Origin: Streptomyces sp. MNU76 | GTDB lineage: Bacteria > Actinomycetota > Actinomycetes > Streptomycetales > Streptomycetaceae | Assembly: GCF_020982545.1 (NCBI RefSeq) | Contig: NZ_JAJKLK010000006.1 | Coordinates: 1-64,000, forward strand | Direction of reading: 5' to 3' | DNA length: 64,000 bases | Shown here: piece by piece, positions 44,992 to 52,612 of the stretch | Layout: the number at the start of each line of letters is the position of its first letter | Numbering within the stretch: the stretch's first letter is position 1 | Made by a program: the position numbers and the translations under genes | Notes under the pieces: model-generated | Databases searched by the model: none | What the model was told of the DNA's origin: nothing | What the model saw: the letters and a program-made list of their open reading frames with translations, nothing else

Positions 44992-45359
44992 GTGAGGTCC
45001 GCCATGACCTCGCGGGCGAGCCGGGCGTAGTGCGAGCGGGCCTCGGCGATCTGCTCCCGGTCGGCCGACCGCAGCCGTTCACGCTCCTTCGCCAGCCGTC
45101 CCTGCGCGGCGCGCGCGGCTTCGATGACGGCGGTGTCGGGGGCGTCCTTGGCCTCCTCCGCCGCGATGCGCGCGCTGTACGCGCCGACCGCGCCGTTCAC
45201 GGCCTCGATCGCGGCCTCGTACGCCGCGGTCTCCTCGTTCGACCAGTCGTGCGGCTCCAGGTCGTGGGTGACCGAGACACCGCTGTTCCGCGCGGTGCCG
45301 CGTGCGGTGTCCCGTGGAGCGCCCTGCGGGGTGGTTGACGGAGTGTCCCGTGCGGTCAT
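44988..45359 (-). CDS. Small coiled-coil protein coupled to the zeta toxin, candidate antitoxin
   Basis: A 123-residue acidic protein. After a flexible Thr/Arg-rich start, residues about 40-120 are mostly helical with long runs of Ala, Glu and Arg (EETAAYEAAIEAVNGAVGAYSARIAAEEA, RLAKERERLRSADREQIAEARSHYARLAREVM). It is not a recognised antitoxin family. Position and 4-bp overlap with the zeta toxin make it the natural antitoxin candidate. An internal GTG near 45272 could be an alternative start. Role is inferred from context only. Confidence 0.6.
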   Translation of the reverse strand: MTARDTPSTTPQGAPRDTARGTARNSGVSVTHDLEPHDWSNEETAAYEAAIEAVNGAVGAYSARIAAEEAKDAPDTAVIEAARAAQGRLAKERERLRSADREQIAEARSHYARLAREVMADLT

Positions 45360-45518
45360 GTGTCCCTCCGGTGTCCCGGTGTCCAGTGGTCATTGTGGGG
45401 GACGGCGGACGAGGGGAACGGGGTTCCCGGGAACGCGCGGGCGGGAGAGAGACACCGCGCGGGACACCCCGGCGGCTCGGGCCCTGGGCGCAGGCCACGA
45501 CCGCCCGCTCCCGGCGGC

Positions 45519-46025
45519 TCAGGCCACGGCCGCCCACTCCCGCAACAGAGCCTCGCGCCGCTCGCGTCGCGGGGTGCCCTCGGCGGCGTGGTCGCGGCCC
45601 CAGCGTGCGAGGGTGTCGACGTCCGCCGTACCCGCCACGAGGCGGTCCAGCAGGGCGACGGAGAGGTCGTACTCGGACTGGACGTAACCGCCGAGGGCCG
45701 CGGCCGACAGCGCGTTGAGCTCCACGGTCCGGTCGGCGGTCTCCAGGTGCACCTCGAACGCGGCCGCGGCGTCCCCGCCGCCGGCGACGGCGTGGGTCAC
45801 GAGGTCGACGGCGGTGGTGGCGAGCAGCCGGGCGCCGGACCGGACCCGCACGTACCGCACGGTGGCGGACTTGATCTCCGACCAGCCCCACACCGCGCTC
45901 TGCCCGGTCCCCAGCCCCTCCACCCAGTCCCGCGTCAGCCGCACCCCGAGCCCGAACCCCTCCGGCTGCGCCCCGACGTACACCCCACCGTCCTCGGCGA
46001 TCCAGAACAGTCCGACCATGGCCAT
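45519..46025 (-). CDS. Hypothetical protein upstream of the zeta pair
   Basis: A 168-residue protein starting MAMVGLFWIAEDGGVYVGAQPEGFG at ATG 46025, preceded by GGGGAGGCAC. It contains GWSEIKSATVRYVRVRSG and FEVHLETADRTVELNAL, which resemble a small PH-like or beta-sandwich domain, then helices to the end. It may share transcription with the zeta pair downstream (gap 159 bp). I do not recognise a family and assign no function. Confidence 0.6.
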   Translation of the reverse strand: MAMVGLFWIAEDGGVYVGAQPEGFGLGVRLTRDWVEGLGTGQSAVWGWSEIKSATVRYVRVRSGARLLATTAVDLVTHAVAGGGDAAAAFEVHLETADRTVELNALSAAALGGYVQSEYDLSVALLDRLVAGTADVDTLARWGRDHAAEGTPRRERREALLREWAAVA

Positions 46026-46283
46026 GAGTGCCTCCCCAACCGGCGACCTACGCGTTTCACCTGGTGAGACGTCACTCGGCCGTAGATGGTTCAGCGCCCT
46101 GAGCCGTCCACGGGGGCACACCTGACGCACGCGCAGGCTCCGTGCGAGGCACGCGAACTGCCGTCCTCGGCTTTCGCCCGACGCTCACCGAAGGACCCGC
46201 CCCCACCGATTTGATCTTCACCGCTTCGCTAAAGCGCAGTGTGAGAATGTGAGTTACTTGATCAGTCGTGAAGGAGAGCCGGG

Positions 46284-47429
46284 ATGAGCGGCCAGATGCA
46301 GCTTGCCGACGCCTACGACCTCGTGTACTCGGCGGCGGCGCGGATGTTGTGGGTGGAAGAGACCCGTGTGTGGCGCCTGGACAGCCCGGGTGGCGGTTGG
46401 CCGGAGGAACGCCGGGAGGCCTGGCGCGCGCTGGAGGCGGCCCTCAGCGTCTCCGAGGCGCCCGAGCCGCAGGCCGGTGAACCGTCCGACCCGGTACGTC
46501 ATCTGATCTCCCGTCGCGCGTCGGGCCCCGTCGACCGGCCGATCACCTTCGCCGAGGCGGTCGCCGAGTGGACCGCCCGGCTGGCCGAGGATCCCGGCCC
46601 CTACGAGCCGCGGATGGAGCCCTACCCGGACGACTACATGGTGCCGGGCCGGACCGTGGTGATCCCCGAGGGCCACATGATGGTGCTGTGTCGCCCGCTC
46701 GACGAGTTGGTCCACCGGCTGGCGGCGGGACGTCCCCCGGTGACCATCGCCGCGGACACCGCGGAGTTGAGCCGTCTACTGCACGAGGCGGCCGACGAAC
46801 TGAGGGCGGCCATCGGCCTGCCCACACCTACCCCGCACCCGGTCGGCACGGTCGACGTGGCGCGGGTGTTCCACCGGCCGTCCGACGTGGACGACCTGCA
46901 GACGCGGTACGAGACCATGTCCCGCGCGGCCTGGCGTGCGTCGGAAAACCTGCCGTCCCTGAAGGACATGCGGGACCACGGGGACTTCTCGGTGACTCCG
47001 GCGACGACGATCGCGGCCGACGACCTGCAGAACCTGCTGGCCGGGCGGTCGGGGCTGTACTGGCGGGAGCGGCACGAGACGATCGATCCGCGGGTGCATA
47101 CGCTGTTGGGGGTGGACTGGCACGAAGGGCAGCCGGTTCCCGACTCGATCGCGACCGAGGCCGAGAGTTTCGAACGCAGTGTGACGCTGGGGCGAAAGCC
47201 GAGGGCTCCCCACCCGAACGAACGCCGCATTTTCCGTGAGAAGGGGAACCCCGAAGACGTCGCCATCTCCGCCGTCCGCGCGGAGATCCTGGCGGAGCTT
47301 CTGGACGAGTACGCGGCGAGGATCCACCCGGGCGCCCAGTGCGGTGTCATGCATCTCTCCTCCTACGACCTGACGGACTTCATCGCCCAGGGAATCGGCC
47401 GCGAACTCAGGGCGACATTCGGCTTCTGA
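46284..47429 (+). CDS. Hypothetical protein paired with the glycosyltransferase
   Basis: A 381-residue protein starting MSGQMQLADAYDLVYSAAARM at ATG 46284 with GGAGAGCC upstream. It has no signal peptide or membrane helix. Notable are FAEAVAEWTARLAEDPGPYEP, DYMVPGRTVVIPEGHMMVLCRPLDELVHRL and an end rich in Glu/Arg helices (AVRAEILAELLDEYAARIHPG, YDLTDFIAQGIGRELRATFGF). No known family. It lies 38 bp before the glycosyltransferase on the same strand and is probably co-transcribed with it. Confidence 0.6.
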   Translation: MSGQMQLADAYDLVYSAAARMLWVEETRVWRLDSPGGGWPEERREAWRALEAALSVSEAPEPQAGEPSDPVRHLISRRASGPVDRPITFAEAVAEWTARLAEDPGPYEPRMEPYPDDYMVPGRTVVIPEGHMMVLCRPLDELVHRLAAGRPPVTIAADTAELSRLLHEAADELRAAIGLPTPTPHPVGTVDVARVFHRPSDVDDLQTRYETMSRAAWRASENLPSLKDMRDHGDFSVTPATTIAADDLQNLLAGRSGLYWRERHETIDPRVHTLLGVDWHEGQPVPDSIATEAESFERSVTLGRKPRAPHPNERRIFREKGNPEDVAISAVRAEILAELLDEYAARIHPGAQCGVMHLSSYDLTDFIAQGIGRELRATFGF

Positions 47430-47467
47430 GACGGGACGGATGAAGGTTGCGAAACACGGGGGAATCG

Positions 47468-49276
47468 GTGTCCGAAGCGCGCTACAACATTCTCGTCGTC
47501 TCCGACAACAGCGGCAGAGGCCAGGGCGGCGCGGAGGTCTTCAACCAGGAGTTGGCCGAGGCTCTCGCCCGTCGGCACAACGTCACGCTGTTCACGGCCA
47601 ATCCCGACATGCCCGCACACCAGGGCATTCAGAGAACGGTGCAGACGCAACCGCCCTTGATGGAGCCGGGACCGGGCGCGGAGGGCGAACCGCAGCCGAT
47701 GGAGCGGCGGGACTGGCTGACACACCTGGCCGGCCAGGACCCTCGGCAGTACGGACTGGAGGACCCGGCGGCCCAGCCGTACGACATCATCATCGGGCAC
47801 TCGCGGTTCTCCGGGCCGGCCGCCGCCGGGCTGCGGGAGAACTGGTACCAGGACGCGCGTCTGGTGCACTTCCTGCACACGAGCCCCGAGCGGCTTCCGT
47901 TCGTACGGGGCCTCACGCCCGAGAGGGCCGAAGCCAAGGCTGCCAAGGACTCCGGCATCGAACGCGGTCTGATGGAGCGTTCGGACGTCGTGGCCGGAGT
48001 CGGCCCACTGCTGGCGCAGGCAAGCAGAGACCTCTCCGCCGAGGGCGATCACATTCCGCACTCCCACGAGTTCGTTCCGGGTACCAAGATCTATGATCCG
48101 GTGCAACACGACCCGGAGCCGGACCGGTTGAACCTGTTGGTCATGGGGCGGGTGAACGATCCCCTGAAGGGCGTGCAGGACGCCGCGGAGGCAGTGGCTC
48201 GGCTGAATGCGGCAGGTGTTCCCGTCCATCTCACCGTCCGTGGTGTTCCCGAGGCCGAAATGGAGCGCGAGGGAAAACTGCTGCGCAAGCTCAGCGGTGG
48301 AAACGTCACGGTCAAGGGTCGTACGAGCAGCGTGGACGAGCTCAACGAGGACATCAGAGCCGCCCACGCGATGATCATGCCCTCGAAGCACGAGGGTTTC
48401 GGCATGGTGGCGTCCGAGGGCCTGGGCCATGGCGTGCCGGTTCTGGTCAACGAGGAGAGCGGCGCCGCGCTGTTCCTCCAGGATGCCGACAGGTTCCCGC
48501 CGGAGATCGGTGGAGCATGCGTGGTGAAGGAGCCGACTGACGGCACCAGCCGCGCACACGCATGGATGCAGGCGATCAATCAGCTCAGGCAGGACCTCCC
48601 CCAGCGCCAGGCCGGTGCCCTTCGCATTCGGGAGATCCTCCAGCAGTACTCCTGGGAACACGCCGCCGAAGCCACCGTTCAGGCCGCGATGGAGCGGACT
48701 CCGCTGCCGCGCCGGGACCCCAGGGCTCTGGTCACCGCTCAGGAGCGGGACCTGATGCGTACGGTGCAGGGACCCGACGGGCGGTTGCTCAGGCCCGACG
48801 CGCCGGAACAGGCGTCGCCCGCGACGGAGGGGCCGGAACCCGGGGTCGGCGTGCAGCGGGCCGGGCCGGTGCGGGAGGGCCGGGCACCCGGCGCTCCCGC
48901 ACCGATCTGGCAGGCGGGTCTGCCGCAGAACGCCCAGAACACGCAGAGCACGCAGAGCACACAGGACGCGCCCGGCGGACAGAGCCGGCAGGGCGCGCAG
49001 CTCCAGGCCGGGGCCGAGAGCGCCCGGAGTGCCGCCTCGCCCGAGCAGCAGACGCCGCTGTGGCAGGTGGGCCTTCCCCAGCATCAGGGCGGCACCGGCA
49101 GCCCTCGCGGTACCGCCCCTGCCGAGAGCGCGACACCCCTGTGGCAGGTGGGCGTCTCCCAGGACCCGCCCGCGGCGGGGCGCGATGCCGGGGAGAGCGG
49201 AGCGGGACGGTCCGGGGGTGCACAGCAGCCGCCGCCGGATCTGTCCGGACCCCGCGGCGGCGAAATCGAGGTGTGA
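47468..49276 (+). CDS. GT4-type glycosyltransferase with a repeat-bearing C-terminal tail
   Basis: A 602-residue protein. Residues 1-420 are a GT-B glycosyltransferase of family 4 (NILVVSDNSGRGQGGAEVFNQELA, LNLLVMGRVNDPLKGVQDAAEAVARL, RGVPEAEMEREGKLLRKL and the donor box MPSKHEGFGMVASEGLGHGVP). The last 180 residues are disordered and Gln/Pro/Ala-rich, with three copies of a P(I/L)WQ(A/V)G(L/V)xQ word. The start is GTG 47468 (GGGGGAA upstream), not the TTG at 47447. Followed by a strong hairpin terminator. The donor and acceptor are unknown; neighbourhood suggests envelope or secreted-protein modification. Confidence 0.78.
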   Translation: MSEARYNILVVSDNSGRGQGGAEVFNQELAEALARRHNVTLFTANPDMPAHQGIQRTVQTQPPLMEPGPGAEGEPQPMERRDWLTHLAGQDPRQYGLEDPAAQPYDIIIGHSRFSGPAAAGLRENWYQDARLVHFLHTSPERLPFVRGLTPERAEAKAAKDSGIERGLMERSDVVAGVGPLLAQASRDLSAEGDHIPHSHEFVPGTKIYDPVQHDPEPDRLNLLVMGRVNDPLKGVQDAAEAVARLNAAGVPVHLTVRGVPEAEMEREGKLLRKLSGGNVTVKGRTSSVDELNEDIRAAHAMIMPSKHEGFGMVASEGLGHGVPVLVNEESGAALFLQDADRFPPEIGGACVVKEPTDGTSRAHAWMQAINQLRQDLPQRQAGALRIREILQQYSWEHAAEATVQAAMERTPLPRRDPRALVTAQERDLMRTVQGPDGRLLRPDAPEQASPATEGPEPGVGVQRAGPVREGRAPGAPAPIWQAGLPQNAQNTQSTQSTQDAPGGQSRQGAQLQAGAESARSAASPEQQTPLWQVGLPQHQGGTGSPRGTAPAESATPLWQVGVSQDPPAAGRDAGESGAGRSGGAQQPPPDLSGPRGGEIEV

Positions 49277-49280
49277 GGCG

Positions 49281-49315
49281 GTGAGGCCGGGGCGGCGCGT
49301 CCGCCCCGGCCTCAC
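49281..49315. terminator. Bidirectional terminator between the glycosyltransferase and the type IV locus
   Basis: A perfect 15-bp stem (49281-49295 with 49301-49315) around CGCGT, between two convergent genes. Confidence 0.85.
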
Positions 49316-49378
49316 CGAGGCCTCACCCCGGCCGGGCCGGCGAGGCCTCAGGGCGTGCGCCGGGCTCCCGCCTCGCGT

Positions 49379-51109
49379 TCAGCGCGCCCCGGGGTCGTAC
49401 TTGCGCAGCGACTCCTGGACCTCGCGGGCGTACGGCCCCTCCCACCACGGGATCGTCTCGACGAGGACCGGCTTGGTGCCGGAGGCGAGGACCAGGGCGC
49501 GGCCCGCGGGCATGGCGCCCAGGTCGGACACGCCTAGGACGCGCTGGCGGCTGACGGACTCGCTGACCGTGCGGTTGCCGCTCCAGCCGCCGAACTCCGA
49601 CTCACGGCTCGCCTGGTACTCGCGCATGTCGTACTCGCCGGCCAGTTCGCTGAGATCGCCCAGGAAGCGGGTGTCGGAGACACCGCCGCCGTAGACGCGG
49701 ATGTTCGCGGCGGACCACAGCTTCTCCATGCCGCGCTCGCCCCACACCTCGATGCCCTGGGCCCAGGACTGGAGGATGGTCATGAGGATGATGCCGCGCG
49801 AGCCGTAGTGGGAGTACAGGTCGGGCAGCGTGCGCCAGCGGCAGACGTTCGCGGCCTCGTCGAGGACGCCGACGAGAGGCAGCGGGAGGCGGCCGCCGCG
49901 CTGGGTGGTGGCGTACTCCTCGGCCGCCTCGACGACGGCGACGGTGAGCGCGGTGACCAGTGGTCCGGCGGAGTCGCGGCCCTCGCGGGAGAGGGAGTAC
50001 AGGGTGCCGCCGGTCCGGACGAAGGCGTGCGGGTCGAACTGGGGTGCGTTCGGGTCGGCGGGCGGGGTCACCCAGCGGTTGACCTCCGGGTTGATCAGGC
50101 AGGACGCCATCTGCTGGGCGACGCCGTAGATGCCGCTGCGCTGCTTGTCGGGGGCGGTGAGGACACCGCTCAGGCCGTCGGCGGCCATCGTGTGCCCGGA
50201 GCCGCGCAGGATCCGCTCCGGGGTGTCGTCCTTGGGGTTGGACAGCCAGGTGTAGATCTGCGTGATCGGCATCTTGCCGCAGGCGGCGGCGAGGAGGAGG
50301 TTGGCGAGCAGGTCCTGGCCGGCCGGGTCGAAGAAGGCGTCCGTGGAGGCGTTGGCGTCCCGCGAGCCGCTGGCGAAGTGGTCGGCCATCTTGCGGGCCT
50401 TGGCCACGTCGGTGACGTACGACAGCGGGTTCCACCACCAGCTGGGCGTCTCGGCGGCGACCTGCTGCGGGTCGAAGACCCAGACCGGGCCGCGCGCGGA
50501 ACGGGGGCCCCGGGTGGAGTCCACGATGTCCCGCTTGTTGGAGGTGACGAGGACCGCGCCGGGCCCGTCGAGGATGGCCGGGACCGCCCGCCGGGTCGTC
50601 TTGCCGGTACGCGGGCCCCAGATGTCGACGTGCATGTCCTCGTACGAACCGAACAGCGGCTGGCGGCCCTTGACGGACCGTCCGATGAAGACACCGGGGG
50701 TCTGGGCCTTCACGCCGAGCCGTTCGGCGATGGCCGCCGCGCCCTTCATCGTCAGCTTGCCCAGCTCCTCGCCCTTGGCGAGATGCTGCGCCGCCCCGTC
50801 CACCTTGGGCTTCTTCTTGAACCGCTGCACCATGCGGTACACAGCGGTCCCGAGGATGCCGAGCAGCACGGCCTCGGCGGCGGCGACGGCGCTGGCGGGC
50901 GACCCCGGCCAGCTGTAGTCGCCCTTGACCAGGGCGACGAGGAACGTCAGCGGGTTCGACGCGGGCGCCGGCGCGTCCGCGAACGGCGCGCCGATCTTCG
51001 CCGCGAGCCAGGCCCCGACGACCCCCAGGAGCACGATCGCGACGACGATGACGATCTCGATCGTCCAGTCGTCCTCGGCGCGGGGCTTCTTCTGCTGTTC
51101 TGCGGTCAC
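49379..51109 (-). CDS. Type IV coupling protein-like ATPase (VirD4/TraG family)
   Basis: A 576-residue inner-membrane ATPase. Two N-terminal hydrophobic segments (EIVIVVAIVLLGVVGAWLAA and a second near residue 75) precede the P-loop WGPRTGKTTR and the Walker B region LVGVLDEAANVCRW, with TLYSLSREGRDSAGPLV between. TraG/VirD4 proteins bring substrates to a type IV secretion channel. Start taken as GTG 51109 after AAAGGACGG. It is the last gene of the minus-strand half of the locus; no relaxase adjoins it. Confidence 0.85.
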   Translation of the reverse strand: MTAEQQKKPRAEDDWTIEIVIVVAIVLLGVVGAWLAAKIGAPFADAPAPASNPLTFLVALVKGDYSWPGSPASAVAAAEAVLLGILGTAVYRMVQRFKKKPKVDGAAQHLAKGEELGKLTMKGAAAIAERLGVKAQTPGVFIGRSVKGRQPLFGSYEDMHVDIWGPRTGKTTRRAVPAILDGPGAVLVTSNKRDIVDSTRGPRSARGPVWVFDPQQVAAETPSWWWNPLSYVTDVAKARKMADHFASGSRDANASTDAFFDPAGQDLLANLLLAAACGKMPITQIYTWLSNPKDDTPERILRGSGHTMAADGLSGVLTAPDKQRSGIYGVAQQMASCLINPEVNRWVTPPADPNAPQFDPHAFVRTGGTLYSLSREGRDSAGPLVTALTVAVVEAAEEYATTQRGGRLPLPLVGVLDEAANVCRWRTLPDLYSHYGSRGIILMTILQSWAQGIEVWGERGMEKLWSAANIRVYGGGVSDTRFLGDLSELAGEYDMREYQASRESEFGGWSGNRTVSESVSRQRVLGVSDLGAMPAGRALVLASGTKPVLVETIPWWEGPYAREVQESLRKYDPGAR

Positions 51110-51184
51110 CCGCGGGTCCGTCCTTTCTGGGGTGGGATGGGGTTGGGGCGGCGTCCGCCACCACACCATGCGTGCCGGTCGCGG

Positions 51185-52612
51185 TTACCGCTTCGTCTCC
51201 GGGGCGAAGACGAAGAGGTCCGTCCCCGCCAACACCCCGTAGCCGTTCGTGGTGAATTGCAGGGGTTCTGCGTCGGCGGTCAGGCCGGGGCTCAGGTCCG
51301 GGGCGAGGTCGGAGGCCAGGACCTTCTTGGTCCTCGGGTCCAGCGCGGTGAGCCCCATGCCGTCGACGGAGGCGTAGAGGACATCCGTGGTCGTCAGTCC
51401 CCAGGGTTCGACGCTGTGCTCGTCCTCCTCCTGCCGCCACAGTTCGGCGCCCGTCCCCGGGTCCCAGGCCACCGCACCACCACCGAACCGGGTGACCACA
51501 GTGCCGCCGTCCGGAGCCAGGACGATGTTCCCCCGTCCTCGGGAGGGCTCGTCGAGGTCCTGCTTCGGCCCTTCGGCGATCAGCCGACCGGTCTTCAGGT
51601 CGACGACGGTCAGGATCTCGTCGTCCGCGTCGTCACCCGGCTGCTTCCAGGCGAGGACGCCCTTGTCGTCGGTGAGGGGGAGGAGACGGGCATCCAGGTC
51701 GCCGGAGTCCTCGACCGCGGCGAGGGCGGACGGCCGGTCGACGTCCCCGAGGTCCCACAGTTCCTTGCCGGTGAGGCGGTCACTGACGACCAGGCGGCTT
51801 CCGCTGCCGTCGACCACGGACCAGGTCGAGGCGGTGCGGTAACCGAACCCGGGGCCCAGCGGCTGCCGGCCAAGGCCCCGGTCGCGGACCTCGACGGGGG
51901 AGCCGCCGCCGATGGGGGTGTACGTGTCGCTCTTGTACTCCTCCTTCGTGAGGAGGTGCCCGGCCTCGGCGCTCAGGCCGGAGCCGTCCTCACCGGCGAG
52001 GGTGGAACTGCCCAGCTCCTTCCCGGACGGCGCGTACATGGTGTACGTCGTGGTGATCGCGGCCTTCTTCAGTCCGTCCGGCTCGACCACGGCACCGGAG
52101 ACGACCAGGAGGGCCGGGGAGCCGTCCTTCCACTCGGAGATCTGCAGGAAACGGTCCAGGGACCGCTCCCGGTCGCCCTTCCACTCGGCGGGGACCGTGA
52201 CGTCGACAGTCCGACGGATCTCGCCGGTGGCGGGGTCGTACAGCCGGGCCCGGAAGCGGCTCTCCGTCTCCGCGGCCTCGGAGTGCTCCGACAGGTCCTC
52301 GGTCAGGACCACGGCGTCACCCAGCACACAGGTCTGGGCGTCGAAGTGGACGACCTCGGTCGCGGCCGCCTCGGCCGGGTCGTCGGCGCAGCCCCTGAAG
52401 CCGCCGCCCTTCAGGCTCCACACCGGTTCCGCCGACAGGCCGGGCAGCCTCCCCCCTTCGTAGGCGGGACCCGTCCGCTGCACGGCTGAAGGTGAGGCCT
52501 TGGGCTTCGCCCTCTCCGTCGCCTCCGTGTCCTCGGGATCGCCGCTCCCGCCGCATGCGGTCAGGACACCGAGGGACAGGATCGTCCCGGTCACCAGGAA
52601 CGTGCGCCTCAT
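51185..52612 (-). CDS. PQQ-like beta-propeller lipoprotein
   Basis: A 475-residue exported lipoprotein. Signal peptide and lipobox VLTACGG are at residues 1-22. The mature protein has repeated blade-like words (DPATGEIRRTVDVTV, GKELWDLGDVDRP, DLKTGRLIAEGPK, DPGTGAELWRQEE, DPRTKKVLASDLAPD), a PQQ-enzyme-type propeller. It probably sits on the outer face of the membrane as part of the secretion locus. Its start overlaps by ATGA the stop of the wall-hydrolase gene at 52609-52612. Confidence 0.8.
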   Translation of the reverse strand: MRRTFLVTGTILSLGVLTACGGSGDPEDTEATERAKPKASPSAVQRTGPAYEGGRLPGLSAEPVWSLKGGGFRGCADDPAEAAATEVVHFDAQTCVLGDAVVLTEDLSEHSEAAETESRFRARLYDPATGEIRRTVDVTVPAEWKGDRERSLDRFLQISEWKDGSPALLVVSGAVVEPDGLKKAAITTTYTMYAPSGKELGSSTLAGEDGSGLSAEAGHLLTKEEYKSDTYTPIGGGSPVEVRDRGLGRQPLGPGFGYRTASTWSVVDGSGSRLVVSDRLTGKELWDLGDVDRPSALAAVEDSGDLDARLLPLTDDKGVLAWKQPGDDADDEILTVVDLKTGRLIAEGPKQDLDEPSRGRGNIVLAPDGGTVVTRFGGGAVAWDPGTGAELWRQEEDEHSVEPWGLTTTDVLYASVDGMGLTALDPRTKKVLASDLAPDLSPGLTADAEPLQFTTNGYGVLAGTDLFVFAPETKR

